This document shows positions 34,245-43,175 of a DNA stretch of 64,000 nucleotides, one piece after another. Numbering within the stretch: position 1 is the first letter of the stretch; each line of letters starts with the position of its first letter. The stretch comes from Acidobacteriota bacterium (lineage in GTDB: Bacteria; Acidobacteriota; Terriglobia; Acidiferrales; UBA7541): the NCBI GenBank assembly GCA_027307115.1, contig DAHUXN010000013.1, positions 1 through 64,000 on the forward strand, in the 5' to 3' direction. The notes beneath the pieces were generated by a model. That model searched no databases. It had not been told where the DNA came from and was given only the letters and a program-made list of their open reading frames with translations. The position numbers and the translations under genes are program-made.

Positions 34245-36314
34245 TCAAAATCCAGCTCCGTACGAATCGGCTGGCCGCACGCAGAGAACATGCGCCGGCA
34301 GACTTCCAGGCGCCAATTCCACATAATTCCGCACTCCTCGCCACAGAAATCGCCCATCGCTGAGGAGATCATGAGCTTGGAACGGGTTATCCGCGTCGAG
34401 CCCCAGCGAGCTCAAGTCCAAATGCACCCACCCGGACTGCGTATGAAAGGAATCGAGATTCACAACCACGACAATCACATTGGAAAGATCATCGGTCGAC
34501 TTGCTAAAGCATAGTATCTGCGGATTGTCCGTGTCGTGAAATCGAAGCCTGCGGTCGCTTTGCAATGCCGGATTGTCTTTGCGGATTCTATTGACACGGG
34601 CAACGAAGTCCCTCAGGCTTCCTTCCGCATTCAAGTCTCTGTGCTTGATTTCATATTTCTCCGAGTAGAGGAACTCTTCGCTGCCTGGCTCCAGCGCAGC
34701 GTTTTCGGACAGTTCGAAAGCAGGTCCGTAGATTCCATAGTTGGCTCCCAACATGCCCGCCAACACCAGACGAATCATAAACGCGGCGCGACCTCCAACT
34801 TGCAGAAATTGTGGAAGGATATCGGGCGTCGCCGGCCACAGGCTGGCACGAAAGTATTCCCGGATGTCCGTCTGAGTCAATTCCGTGAAGTATTCGGTCA
34901 ATTCCTGCCTGGTGTTCCGCCATGCAAAATAAGTATAGGATTGAGAAAAGCCGATTTTCGCTAGCCGCAACATGACGTGAGGACGCGTAAAGGCCTCAGC
35001 AAGAAAAATTACGTCGGGATGTTGTCCCTTGATTTCGCCGATGACCCATTCCCAGAAGGGAAAGGGCTTCGTATGCGGATTGTCGACCCGGAAGATGTGC
35101 ACTCCTTGATCGATCCAGAACTGAAAAACACTCTTCAATTCGTCCCACAATTCAAGGGTATCTGGAGTTTCGAAATTGAGCGGATATATATCCTGATACT
35201 TCTTTGGCGGATTTTCTGCGTACTGGATCGTTCCGTCCGGACGTTTCCAGAACCACTCGGGATGCTCGCGTGTGTAGGGATGATCCGGCGAGCATTGGAA
35301 CGCGATATCCAGCGCAACTTCGAGCCCGTGTTCTTCGGCCTTGGAGAAAAACCGGCGGAAATCTTGCAGATTGCCCAGCTGCGGATGAATCGACTTGTGA
35401 CCACCCTCGGCGGATCCAATCGCCCAGGGACTGCCCACGTCATCGCGTTCCGCCACGGCTGAATTATTTTTCCCTTTGCGATAAGTGCTCCCAATCGGAT
35501 GAATGGGTGTCAGATAAACCACGTCGAAGCCCATGGAGGCAATGTAGGGAAGACAAGCCTCGCAATCCCGCAAAGTGCCGTGACGCCCGGCCTCGGACGA
35601 GCAAGAACGCGGGAAAAATTCGTACCATGACGAAAAGCGTGCTTTAAGGCGATCAACCGTTACGTTCAGTTTTTTCTCGTAACGGCTTGCGAGCTTCGGA
35701 TCGGGATAACGTGCCATTGCCGGCAGCAATTCTTCTTCCAGAGCGATTGACTTGCCAGATTCTTTTTCCGCACTGTCATGCAGGCGGCGCGCCCATTCAC
35801 GGAGCAATTCGCTGTCCCCGCCCGCGGCTCGCTTGGCTGCGTCTGCAATGAGATCGGCTCCAATTAGCAGCTCGATTTGGACGTCTTGACCCGCGGTGAT
35901 TCGCTTGCTCAAGTCATCGCGCCAGGTTTTGAAACGGTCGGTCCACCCCTCCACGGTGTACCGATACGTCCCAATCGTGGAAACGCGAAACTCCCCTCGC
36001 CAGCGATCGTTGACAAGCGGCGTCATTGGGGACGACTGTGGCTCTCTCTCGGTCCCTTGCCAATACAGAACGCGACATGCAAGCTGATCGTGGCCATCGG
36101 CAAAAATGTCCGCCTCCACTACGACGCTTTCCCCGACAACGCGCTTGATCGCGAACCCGCCACCATCGATTTCCGGACTTACTCGTTCGATGGCCACGCG
36201 ACGTCGAGCATCCTTTTGCGGCTGCTCCGTCAGTCGAAAACTCTCCGCGGGCGCAAGGCCAGGCCCTTCCACGTCGTTCTCCTTCGCTGCGGCAATACGA
36301 TTTATTCGGCCCAT
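34245..36314 (-). CDS. glgE: Alpha-1,4-glucan:maltose-1-phosphate maltosyltransferase
   Basis: GH13_3 enzyme that adds maltosyl units from maltose 1-phosphate to alpha-1,4-glucan. The 689 residues match the family. The N-terminal beta domain (RRVAIERVSPEIDGGGFAIK) is followed by the catalytic barrel with LTPIHPIGSTYRKG, nucleophile about Asp411 in FRVDNPHTKP, acid Glu in LAEAFTRP, and a C-terminal domain. First gene of a four-gene operon. The ATG at 36314 sits within a short palindrome (ATCTTT-AA-AAAGAT on the sense strand) and has no good Shine-Dalgarno, so start-site occlusion is possible. No branching enzyme (GlgB) gene is in the window. Confidence 0.96.
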   Translation of the reverse strand: MGRINRIAAAKENDVEGPGLAPAESFRLTEQPQKDARRRVAIERVSPEIDGGGFAIKRVVGESVVVEADIFADGHDQLACRVLYWQGTEREPQSSPMTPLVNDRWRGEFRVSTIGTYRYTVEGWTDRFKTWRDDLSKRITAGQDVQIELLIGADLIADAAKRAAGGDSELLREWARRLHDSAEKESGKSIALEEELLPAMARYPDPKLASRYEKKLNVTVDRLKARFSSWYEFFPRSCSSEAGRHGTLRDCEACLPYIASMGFDVVYLTPIHPIGSTYRKGKNNSAVAERDDVGSPWAIGSAEGGHKSIHPQLGNLQDFRRFFSKAEEHGLEVALDIAFQCSPDHPYTREHPEWFWKRPDGTIQYAENPPKKYQDIYPLNFETPDTLELWDELKSVFQFWIDQGVHIFRVDNPHTKPFPFWEWVIGEIKGQHPDVIFLAEAFTRPHVMLRLAKIGFSQSYTYFAWRNTRQELTEYFTELTQTDIREYFRASLWPATPDILPQFLQVGGRAAFMIRLVLAGMLGANYGIYGPAFELSENAALEPGSEEFLYSEKYEIKHRDLNAEGSLRDFVARVNRIRKDNPALQSDRRLRFHDTDNPQILCFSKSTDDLSNVIVVVVNLDSFHTQSGWVHLDLSSLGLDADNPFQAHDLLSDGRFLWRGVRNYVELAPGSLPAHVLCVRPADSYGAGF

Positions 36315-36343
36315 CTTTTTAAAGATACGCTTCTCCGCACTTC

Positions 36344-36374
36344 ATACCAAGTGCTATTGGCCCATGTTTGGTAT
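36344..36374. promoter_or_regulatory. Candidate operator upstream of glgE
   Basis: Perfect 7-base inverted arms ATACCAA (36344-36350) and TTGGTAT (36368-36374), with 17 bases between, lie 30-60 bases before the glgE start. Arm spacing of about 24 bp suggests a dimeric regulator contacting two successive grooves. No regulator is assigned. Confidence 0.4.
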
Positions 36375-36428
36375 TGAGAAATCTTGTCATGAAGGCGTCC
36401 AGCTCTACGTCCTACAGCGCTTAAGGCC

Positions 36429-36465
36429 GTGAAGATATCCGGTGGACAATATCCAGTGAAGATAT
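36429..36465. promoter_or_regulatory. Direct repeats upstream of rhaT-like gene
   Basis: GTGAAGATAT occurs at 36429-36438 and 36456-36465. Interleaved is a second pair, ATATCCGGTG and ATATCCAGTG, 15 bases apart. The set lies about 120-160 bases before the transporter start and could be a binding site for a response regulator, or chance. Confidence 0.25.
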
Positions 36466-36586
36466 ATGCTAACCGCGATGGTGCGCTTTTCTCTTGGCAA
36501 CAGTTTTCTCGGCCACTCCCAAGTAAGTCGCGGGTCGGCGGCGCGTGCTTTCGAGTGCGTCCCGTCTTCCGCCGGAGAGGATCCTC

Positions 36587-37579
36587 ATGAATAACGCCAT
36601 GGCCGCAATCATCCTGCTGGTCGTCGCTGGAGTGATGAACGGCAGCTTCACGCTTCCTATGAAGTACACGCGCGAGTGGGCTTGGGAGAATTCGTGGCTC
36701 ATCTGGACGATCTGGGCATTGGTGATCTTCCCGCCGGTAATGACTCTTGCCACCGTGCCCCATCTGCGCAGTGTCTATTCGAGCGTCGCTCCGGCGATTA
36801 TCATCACGGTTGCCGCGTGCGGAGCCGGATGGGGAATCTCACAGGTTTTTTTTGGCCTCGCCGTCGATTCGGTCGGCATTGCACTGGCGTTTTCTGTGAT
36901 TCTCGGCATTTCGGCGGCCGTTGGCGCTCTGGTGCCGCTCTTCCAATCGCAACCGGAGACCAGGCGTGAGATTCTCGTTCTCGCTGGAGTCGCGCTTGTC
37001 GTCATTGGCGTTGGGATTTGTGCCATCGCTGGACGTAAACGCGAGGCAGCTCTCGGGCGCGCTCTGGATCCCAACAAAGCTTCCGTGACGCGCGGATTGC
37101 TTTACTGCACAATCAGCGGCGTCGGTTCGGCGCTGGTAGGAATTGGCCTGTGGCTAGGAGCACCGATCGGTGTGGCCGCAGAGCATCTCGGCGCGAGCAT
37201 CACCTGGTCGCCCAACGCCATCTGGCTGCCGCTCATGCTCGCGGGCGGCATCCCCAATCTGATTTACTGTCTGTATCTGATCGGCAAGAATCACACCGCG
37301 GATCGCTTCGCCAGGCCTGCCACCGGCGGTTACTTCATCCTCGCCGGAATCATGGGCATATTCTGGTTCGGCAGCACGCTGATGTACGGAATCGCCGTCA
37401 GACCCCTGGGAACGGCTGTCGCATGGCCCATTTTCATGTCTCTCATCGTCATCGTCGCCAGCATCTGGGGTGTTCTCACCGGAGAATGGAAAGGCGCTGG
37501 CAAACGCCCGCTGCAAATCATGTACGGCGGAGTCGCCGTCCTCATACTTGCCATCATTGTTCTCTCACGTGCGAGTTAG
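36587..37579 (+). CDS. rhaT: RhaT-family sugar:proton symporter
   Basis: The 330-residue inner-membrane protein with about ten transmembrane helices belongs to the L-rhamnose/proton symporter family of the drug/metabolite transporter superfamily. The N-terminal GVMNGSFTLPMKYTREWAWENSW with conserved charged and aromatic residues, and the internal SPNAIWLPLMLAGGIPNLIYC, are characteristic. Substrate in this organism is inferred; no rhamnose catabolic genes are nearby. GGAGAGG 7 bases before ATG 36587 supports this start over the upstream one at 36545. Confidence 0.85.
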   Translation: MNNAMAAIILLVVAGVMNGSFTLPMKYTREWAWENSWLIWTIWALVIFPPVMTLATVPHLRSVYSSVAPAIIITVAACGAGWGISQVFFGLAVDSVGIALAFSVILGISAAVGALVPLFQSQPETRREILVLAGVALVVIGVGICAIAGRKREAALGRALDPNKASVTRGLLYCTISGVGSALVGIGLWLGAPIGVAAEHLGASITWSPNAIWLPLMLAGGIPNLIYCLYLIGKNHTADRFARPATGGYFILAGIMGIFWFGSTLMYGIAVRPLGTAVAWPIFMSLIVIVASIWGVLTGEWKGAGKRPLQIMYGGVAVLILAIIVLSRAS

Positions 37580-37740
37580 CAGACTTTCTGCGGGTACCAT
37601 CACATTCTGCTCGACGAGAAAGGCTTCTCTGCGTTTTCTTGTTTCTTCGCGCCGGCCGATGGGTGCGGGAAGGTACTCACGGACAGTGCACACTCCAATG
37701 CCAATCGCGCCGTAATCACATGCGCAAAGGAAGGTTTGCT

Positions 37741-39504
37741 ATGTTCCAATCTCGAAGCATTCGCGCGGCACAGATAACGCTCTGTGTGTTGCTCGCAACC
37801 CTGTGGTGTACACCATGTCTTGCCCAAAGCACAAGTTCGACGGCCTCTGCGGGGCCGGGATCTTCTGCGTCGGACAAACGAACCGCCATTCTCCAGGAGC
37901 TCGATGCGATGAAGAAGCGCATTGATGAGCTCGAAGCCGAACTGAAAAAGACGGATGTGGAAGAACAACAGCGCAAAGCCCGCGAAGCAACAGCTGTAAA
38001 GCTGCCCGTGCAGGCGACGACCGACACGGTCGCTGGGAGCACGGCGGATGGAAATGCGGGACGGGCATCGGCTAGCGATACGTCCGCGCAGGCGGCGCTT
38101 GGTCCCGTGGTGGCGGCTGATGCGAAAGAGGAATCGTCGTCAGTGACTCCAACAGTGCAAGAATCGGCGTCTGTGGCGGCCAAGGCGGGGAAAAAGCCTG
38201 CGTCAGAGCCATTTGCGTTCGCTGATTTTACGTGGCTCAACGGTAACTCCCGCGAGAAGGACACGCCTCTTGATACCAAGCTGTTCACTCCCGAGTTTCG
38301 CGCCGACGTTTCTTACATCTACGATTTCAACCATCCGAAGGACGACACGCTGGTCGGTTCATCTGAAAGTGGCCGCACACAGGAAATTCAGATCCAGCAA
38401 TTGGGCATCGGCGGTGACTTCCATTATGACAACGTCCGCGGCAGGCTGATGACGCAGTTCGGCATGTATTCGACCATGACTCCGCGGAACGATGCGAGCC
38501 CCGCGCGCGGCCAGTGGGATCTTTCCAATGCTTACCGTTATCTTTCCGAAGCATATGGCGGCTATCACCTCGACGTAATGCACGGAATCAACGTGGATGC
38601 AGGCATCTTCATGTCTTATATCGGGCTTTTCAGCTATTACAATTTTGACAACTGGGCCTATCAGCCATCCTATGTTTCCTCCAATACGCCGTGGTTCTTC
38701 AATGGACTTAGAGTCCAAATTTTTCCGACTGACAAGCTAAAAATCGAGCCGTGGTTTATCAACGGCTGGCAGTCGTACGGCCGATTCAACAAGTTCCCGG
38801 GTCTCGGAGGACAAGTTGCGTGGCGGCCTACCGGCTGGCTCTCGTTCGTCTTCAACAATTACGGCATGGGTACCGACACGCTCGGCGTTCCAGGACGTTC
38901 ACGCCTTCACACCGATGATAGCGTGGAAGTGAAGTATTACGATCGGCCCGAGAAAACTCTGGATAAAGCCGCATTTTCGTTGACGGGCGATGCCGGATGC
39001 GAGTATGGCGGTGGAGTAACCTGTCACGGCGGCAAGGGTGGGCCGAAGCAGAGCTTCTTGGGCTATATGATCTACAACCGCCTTTGGTTCGACAAAGACA
39101 AGTACGGATTTACCGTGGGCGGCGGGCAGATCAACAATCCCGGACGTTACCTTGTGCTGCTGCCGCCGATCAATGGCGCGACAGCAGCAACTGGAACGCC
39201 GTACTTCACTGGCAACCCGGGAGACCCGTTCAAGGCCTGGGACGCCTCTGCGACATTCGACTACATGCCGAAGCAGTACATTACGTTCCGGTGGGAGTTC
39301 GATCACCGAGAGGCGAATGTGCCGTACTTTGCCGGCCCGGGCGGCGTCACGCCACCGGGCGGCAACAACGGGAACCCGTCCTCATTCGTTTGCTCGGACG
39401 GATCAGCCGCAGTAGCTGGGAGTTGCGGATCAGTAGGGCTGTGGTCCCCAGACCTGCGCAAAATCGAGAACCGGCTGAACCTGGCGATACTTGTGAAGTT
39501 CTAA
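37741..39504 (+). CDS. Outer-membrane beta-barrel porin with N-terminal coiled coil
   Basis: The 587-residue exported protein starts with a signal peptide (CVLLATLWCTPCLAQ, cleavage near residue 29). A short coiled coil follows (ELDAMKKRIDELEAELKK, about 52-70), then an Ala/Ser-rich spacer, then a barrel rich in aromatic alternating strands from about residue 155 that ends in a C-terminal Phe (LAILVKF), the BamA-recognition end of outer-membrane proteins. It resembles OmpL-like beta-barrel porin-2 proteins. GGAAGG precedes ATG 37741. Solute unknown. It may serve the sugar transporter before it or the redox island after it. Confidence 0.78.
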   Translation: MFQSRSIRAAQITLCVLLATLWCTPCLAQSTSSTASAGPGSSASDKRTAILQELDAMKKRIDELEAELKKTDVEEQQRKAREATAVKLPVQATTDTVAGSTADGNAGRASASDTSAQAALGPVVAADAKEESSSVTPTVQESASVAAKAGKKPASEPFAFADFTWLNGNSREKDTPLDTKLFTPEFRADVSYIYDFNHPKDDTLVGSSESGRTQEIQIQQLGIGGDFHYDNVRGRLMTQFGMYSTMTPRNDASPARGQWDLSNAYRYLSEAYGGYHLDVMHGINVDAGIFMSYIGLFSYYNFDNWAYQPSYVSSNTPWFFNGLRVQIFPTDKLKIEPWFINGWQSYGRFNKFPGLGGQVAWRPTGWLSFVFNNYGMGTDTLGVPGRSRLHTDDSVEVKYYDRPEKTLDKAAFSLTGDAGCEYGGGVTCHGGKGGPKQSFLGYMIYNRLWFDKDKYGFTVGGGQINNPGRYLVLLPPINGATAATGTPYFTGNPGDPFKAWDASATFDYMPKQYITFRWEFDHREANVPYFAGPGGVTPPGGNNGNPSSFVCSDGSAAVAGSCGSVGLWSPDLRKIENRLNLAILVKF

Positions 39505-39817
39505 GCTGTTTTCTCCCAACCTGCAGGCGCGAAGAGTTCTAGGTTCCCATGTCATACGGTTTCGCAATGGGGTGTTGGCGTGCGAGTCATGCGAACCAAA
39601 TCCATCCGACATTGACCAAGACATTAGGACCCTTCGAACTATAGGCTCCATAGGACTGAACCAATCCCTCTATTGATGATGTTTGAGCGTCACAGCAGTG
39701 CGTGATTCGGGTTACAGACCTGACACGCAAACGAGAGCCAAATATCGTCCGCAGGACAATGCAGCGGAGATTTTCTCCAACGTTACCCTGAGACGTCGAT
39801 CCGACAGGAGGATGGTG
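39505..39817. other. Intergenic region holding element copy B
   Basis: This 313-base gap separates the porin and haem-barrel genes. Apart from the dispersed element (39621-39717) and the leader of the haem-barrel gene I see no gene. The open frame of the next gene extends back into it but lacks a ribosome site there. Confidence 0.5.
39621..39717. repeat. Dispersed intergenic element, copy B
   Basis: Second copy of the element at 28688-28784, in the same orientation. The shared blocks are kept in order with at most single-base shifts in spacing, and include GAGCGTCACAGC. It ends 100 bases before the haem-barrel start codon, so here it could act as an upstream regulatory region. Confidence 0.55.
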
Positions 39818-41269
39818 ATGAAGCAACAGCGAATTCCCGTGGCTTTTGGCGCCGCGCTTGTACTCTCCGGTTTAACGGTTGTAATGCTCTGGATGATCGT
39901 GTCGGCTCCGAGGGCCCAGGCAATTCCTGCATTTTCACGGAAATATCAGACTTCTTGTTCCACATGTCATAACAATTTTCCTGAACTCAATGATTTCGGA
40001 ATGGCGTTCAAAAAGAACGGATTCAAGTTTCCCAAGGATGACGAACTATTCGTGAAAGATCTCCCTGTCTTGCTCGGAGCGAAGGCCCAAAAAGAAGCAT
40101 TTCCGAAGGCCATCTATCCGGGTGAACTTCCAGGGAGCATACCGATCTCCTTTCGTTACTCCGGCTTCGCTCAATACAACAATAAGCAGCCGCTCGCACT
40201 GGGCTTCGTTCCGCGAACGGACCTATTTGCCCCCAATACGTTCACGATAATCGGCGCGGGCAGCTTCGGACCAACACTCTCCTTTTGGATCGATGATGAC
40301 ATTTCCACCGGCGGTTCAGGCGCCGATGGCGGCCTGGGTGACGGCTACCTCAGAGCAAACGACATTGGCCACTATCTTCATCTTCCCAAGGATGCCCTCA
40401 ATGTCAGGTTCGGACAATTTGAGCTCGACCTTCCGTTCACTCAGGCGCGCACAATCAATCTGAGCGACTACGACATCTACGATCAGGCAAGTTTCGTCAA
40501 TCCGAATGGCACTGGGGCGCTTCCCGGCACAACTGCCAATCCACTGATGTTTGGAACTCCTCAGCGGGGCATTGAATTCGGCGGCTACCCGAATGACGGG
40601 AATTTTTCTTGGTCCGTAGCGTTTGTGAACGGGAGCAACGACAGCCCCGCGATGCGAAATTCCAAAGACGTGTATGGACGCGTGGCCCAACGTTTCAATC
40701 TGGAGCGCGATCCAAAGGTGCGCAAAGAAGTGCAGGCTGCCGGTCCGACTGGTCCGCGGGACCACACGTCTCTGACGATAGGAGCCTTCGGGTATTATGG
40801 CCGCAACGAACTGAATGTCGACGGTACGCTCTTCCCGGGTCTCTCGACGATCCGTGAGCCGTTTTACCGAGCCGGCGCGGATTTCCGCTTCAAATATCGC
40901 CAGTTCGAGTTATGGGGGCTTGGGATGTACGGTCACGATACGAACCAGGCTCTCAATTCCGGTGGAACAGGCTTTGTGTCGGCGACGCCCGTGACGTTTA
41001 GCGGCGGTTTTGCGGAAGCCGAATACTGGGTATATCCGTGGCTGATCGGTTTGATGCGCTACGATGTTGTGAACTCGCCCACGGATTTTCTGAACGGCGT
41101 TTCGCGCTCGGCTACGCGGAACCGCTTTAGCCCCGGGGTTCAAGTGCTTGTCCGCGCCAACATCAAGCTGGCGTTTGAGTATCAACGGCGCTTCGAGGAG
41201 CCAGTCCCGGGGACAATTACTTTTTTCCGTCCCAATGGATTTGTTGTCGGGACCGACTTTGTATTTTGA
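39818..41269 (+). CDS. Outer-membrane barrel with N-terminal c-type haem site
   Basis: The 483-residue exported protein has a signal peptide (to about residue 35, PRAQA), then immediately a c-type haem motif CSTCH (Cys47-His51) in the conserved block IPAFSRKYQTSC and NNFPELNDFGMAFKKNGF. The remaining 400 residues are alternating beta strands (FRYSGFAQYN, FELWGLGMYGHDTNQ) ending in Phe (TDFVF), as in outer-membrane barrels. A haem attached to a porin could carry electrons across or onto the outer membrane; the function of this family is not known to me. AGGAGG 6 bases before ATG 39818 fixes the start. First gene of the redox island. Confidence 0.8.
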   Translation: MKQQRIPVAFGAALVLSGLTVVMLWMIVSAPRAQAIPAFSRKYQTSCSTCHNNFPELNDFGMAFKKNGFKFPKDDELFVKDLPVLLGAKAQKEAFPKAIYPGELPGSIPISFRYSGFAQYNNKQPLALGFVPRTDLFAPNTFTIIGAGSFGPTLSFWIDDDISTGGSGADGGLGDGYLRANDIGHYLHLPKDALNVRFGQFELDLPFTQARTINLSDYDIYDQASFVNPNGTGALPGTTANPLMFGTPQRGIEFGGYPNDGNFSWSVAFVNGSNDSPAMRNSKDVYGRVAQRFNLERDPKVRKEVQAAGPTGPRDHTSLTIGAFGYYGRNELNVDGTLFPGLSTIREPFYRAGADFRFKYRQFELWGLGMYGHDTNQALNSGGTGFVSATPVTFSGGFAEAEYWVYPWLIGLMRYDVVNSPTDFLNGVSRSATRNRFSPGVQVLVRANIKLAFEYQRRFEEPVPGTITFFRPNGFVVGTDFVF

Positions 41270-41324
41270 AGATTTACTCGTCCGATAAGGAAAGAAATCA
41301 GATCACCGGAAAGGGGAATTTTGA

Positions 41325-41933
41325 ATGAAGTATTTCATGAGAACAGTACTCGCGGCAATTTGCTTCGTACCTCTGCTGTTTAACGGCGTTGCTCGAGCGG
41401 GGGACATCAAAGGAACGGTTTCGGTGCAAGGGTTGCGCTCTGCCCAAGACATCGCCGTCTACGTCGACGCGATACCGGGCAAGCATTTCGATGCGCCCGC
41501 GCAACATGTCATAGTCGACCAACGCAAGATGATGTTCGTTCCCCACGTCGCAGTGGTTCTACAGGGAACCACCGTGGATTTTCTAAATAGCGATCCGGTT
41601 GGCCACAATGTTTACTGGCCGTCGATCAGTGGCAATAAGAAGCTTGCCCACAACCTCGGGACCTGGCCGAAAGGTGAGAGAAAATCATTTCAATTCAATA
41701 ATCTCGGAGTCGCCTCTCTGCTGTGTAATGTTCATCCGGAGATGTCCGGCTATGTCGTCGTGGTCGCCACTCCTTACTTCGCCGTCGCCGACAAGGACGG
41801 CTCATTTGAAATAAAGAGCGTTCCGCCGGGGACTTACACCCTTAAAACCTGGAGCGAAGAGGGAAAGCCAACGACGCAGTCAATTACCGTTGGGAGTGGA
41901 GCGTTGAATGTTGATTTGACGGTGAAAAAGTAA
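41325..41933 (+). CDS. Cupredoxin (plastocyanin-like blue copper protein)
   Basis: The 202-residue periplasmic protein has a signal peptide ending near ARA (residues 1-25) and a cupredoxin domain (about 28-150) with a plausible type 1 copper site: His94 (PVGHNVYW), Cys134 and His137 (LLCNVHPEM), and Met140 as axial ligand candidate. A C-terminal carboxypeptidase-regulatory-like segment follows (GSFEIKSVPPGTYTLKTW). It could be the soluble electron carrier of the Rieske/cytochrome b complex encoded next, in the way plastocyanin serves b6f. AAGGGGA lies before the ATG. Stop is 28 bases before the Rieske start. Confidence 0.85.
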   Translation: MKYFMRTVLAAICFVPLLFNGVARAGDIKGTVSVQGLRSAQDIAVYVDAIPGKHFDAPAQHVIVDQRKMMFVPHVAVVLQGTTVDFLNSDPVGHNVYWPSISGNKKLAHNLGTWPKGERKSFQFNNLGVASLLCNVHPEMSGYVVVVATPYFAVADKDGSFEIKSVPPGTYTLKTWSEEGKPTTQSITVGSGALNVDLTVKK

Positions 41934-41961
41934 GATAAGAAAAGTTTGAGGCTGAGTGCGC

Positions 41962-42465
41962 ATGAGCGAGCCGGAAAAGAAAAACCTGGCGGCGAGCAAC
42001 GACGAAGCGAGCTTCCTAAGCCGCCGCCAGTTTTTCGTCAAGCTGGGAGCAGGCTCGCTTGCCATCACCGGTGCCGGTGCCACAGTGTTTGCGGTGCAGT
42101 ACCTTTCGCCGAACGTCCTCTATGAACCATCACCCATCGTCGGCGTTGGCAGGCCCGAACATTTCCCGATTGACTCGGTGACGTTGGACCCGCGAGCTGC
42201 GATTTTCGTCGTCCATGCGCAGAAAGGGTTCTATGCGATGAGTTCCGTTTGTACCCATTTAGGGTGTCTAACGGTATGGAGACAAGACGAAGGGATCATC
42301 GCGTGCCCATGCCACGGCAGTACTTTTCGACCGGACGGTAAAGTAATCGGGGGCCCGGCCCCGCGCCCGCTGCAGTGGCTGAAGATGTGGATAGGCAATG
42401 ATGGCAACCTCATGGTGGATCGCTCCGCAAATATTGCTTCGGAAAGCGAATACGTCCAACTTTGA
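41962..42465 (+). CDS. Rieske 2Fe-2S protein of a cytochrome bc/b6f-like complex
   Basis: The 167-residue protein has a twin-arginine N-terminus ([10 protein letters not shown]) followed by one membrane helix (about 28-48), then the Rieske domain with cluster motifs CTHLGC (Cys97, His99, Cys102) and CPCHGS (Cys115, Cys117, His118). Cys102 and Cys117 would form the usual disulphide. It accepts an electron from quinol at the Qo site and passes it to the c-type partner. ATG 41962 is preferred; GTG 41956 is two codons upstream. Its stop lies 2 bases before the cytochrome b start. Confidence 0.95.
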   Translation: MSEPEKKNLAASNDEASFLSRRQFFVKLGAGSLAITGAGATVFAVQYLSPNVLYEPSPIVGVGRPEHFPIDSVTLDPRAAIFVVHAQKGFYAMSSVCTHLGCLTVWRQDEGIIACPCHGSTFRPDGKVIGGPAPRPLQWLKMWIGNDGNLMVDRSANIASESEYVQL

Positions 42466-42467
42466 AG

Positions 42468-43175
42468 ATGCAGAAATCACTTGCGGCACCCACTGGCACG
42501 GCGATCAGGAATCCCATACAAGCGCTTGCCCGTTGGCGCGACGAATTCAAGGAGATTTTCTCCGCTCGCGTGCGCGAGCGCCAGCTCGGTTTTCGCTACA
42601 CGTGGTATCTCGGTGCGCTGACGCTGGGCACTTTTTCCATACAGCTCATCACCGGCCTGCTTCTAATGCTGTATTACCATCCTTCAATTCCGCAAGGCTA
42701 CGCCGACATGAAAGACTTGCACTTCGTCGTGTCGTCCGGAGTCTTTTTGCGAAATCTGCACCGCTGGTCTGCGCATGCGATGGTGTTCCTGGTATTCGCG
42801 CACATGGCCAAGGTGTTTTACCGCGGCGCTTACCGGCCACCGCGAGAATTGAACTGGGTCGTGGGTGTCTGTCTATTGCTGCTCACCTTGCTGGCCAGCT
42901 ACACAGGCTATTTACTGCCCTGGGATCAACTATCGTACTGGGGCACGACGGTGGGATCGAGCATCATCTCATCCACCCCGTTTATTGGTGAAAAGTTGCG
43001 CTTCATTCTTCTCGGTGGACACACTGTGAATGCGAACGCGCTGCTGCGTTTTTATGTGCTGCACGTCGTCATTCTGCCGCTGGCCGTCATTCTTCTTGTC
43101 GCAATCCATCTGTGGCGTTTGCACAAGGATGGTGGAATGTACGTCGAACATGAAAAGAATGTAGAGAAACGATGA
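42468..43175 (+). CDS. Cytochrome b6-like subunit (N-terminal half of cytochrome b)
   Basis: The 235-residue membrane subunit has four helices and two b-haem sites. Haem ligands are His98/His112 (14 apart) and His199/His214 (15 apart); the 15-residue step in the second pair is that of b6-type rather than mitochondrial-type cytochrome b. The tyrosine at 47 stands where b6 has the Cys that binds haem ci, so that extra haem is probably absent. The Qo-side helix [18 protein letters not shown] is conserved. The stop overlaps the next start (ATGA). Confidence 0.94.
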   Translation: MQKSLAAPTGTAIRNPIQALARWRDEFKEIFSARVRERQLGFRYTWYLGALTLGTFSIQLITGLLLMLYYHPSIPQGYADMKDLHFVVSSGVFLRNLHRWSAHAMVFLVFAHMAKVFYRGAYRPPRELNWVVGVCLLLLTLLASYTGYLLPWDQLSYWGTTVGSSIISSTPFIGEKLRFILLGGHTVNANALLRFYVLHVVILPLAVILLVAIHLWRLHKDGGMYVEHEKNVEKR

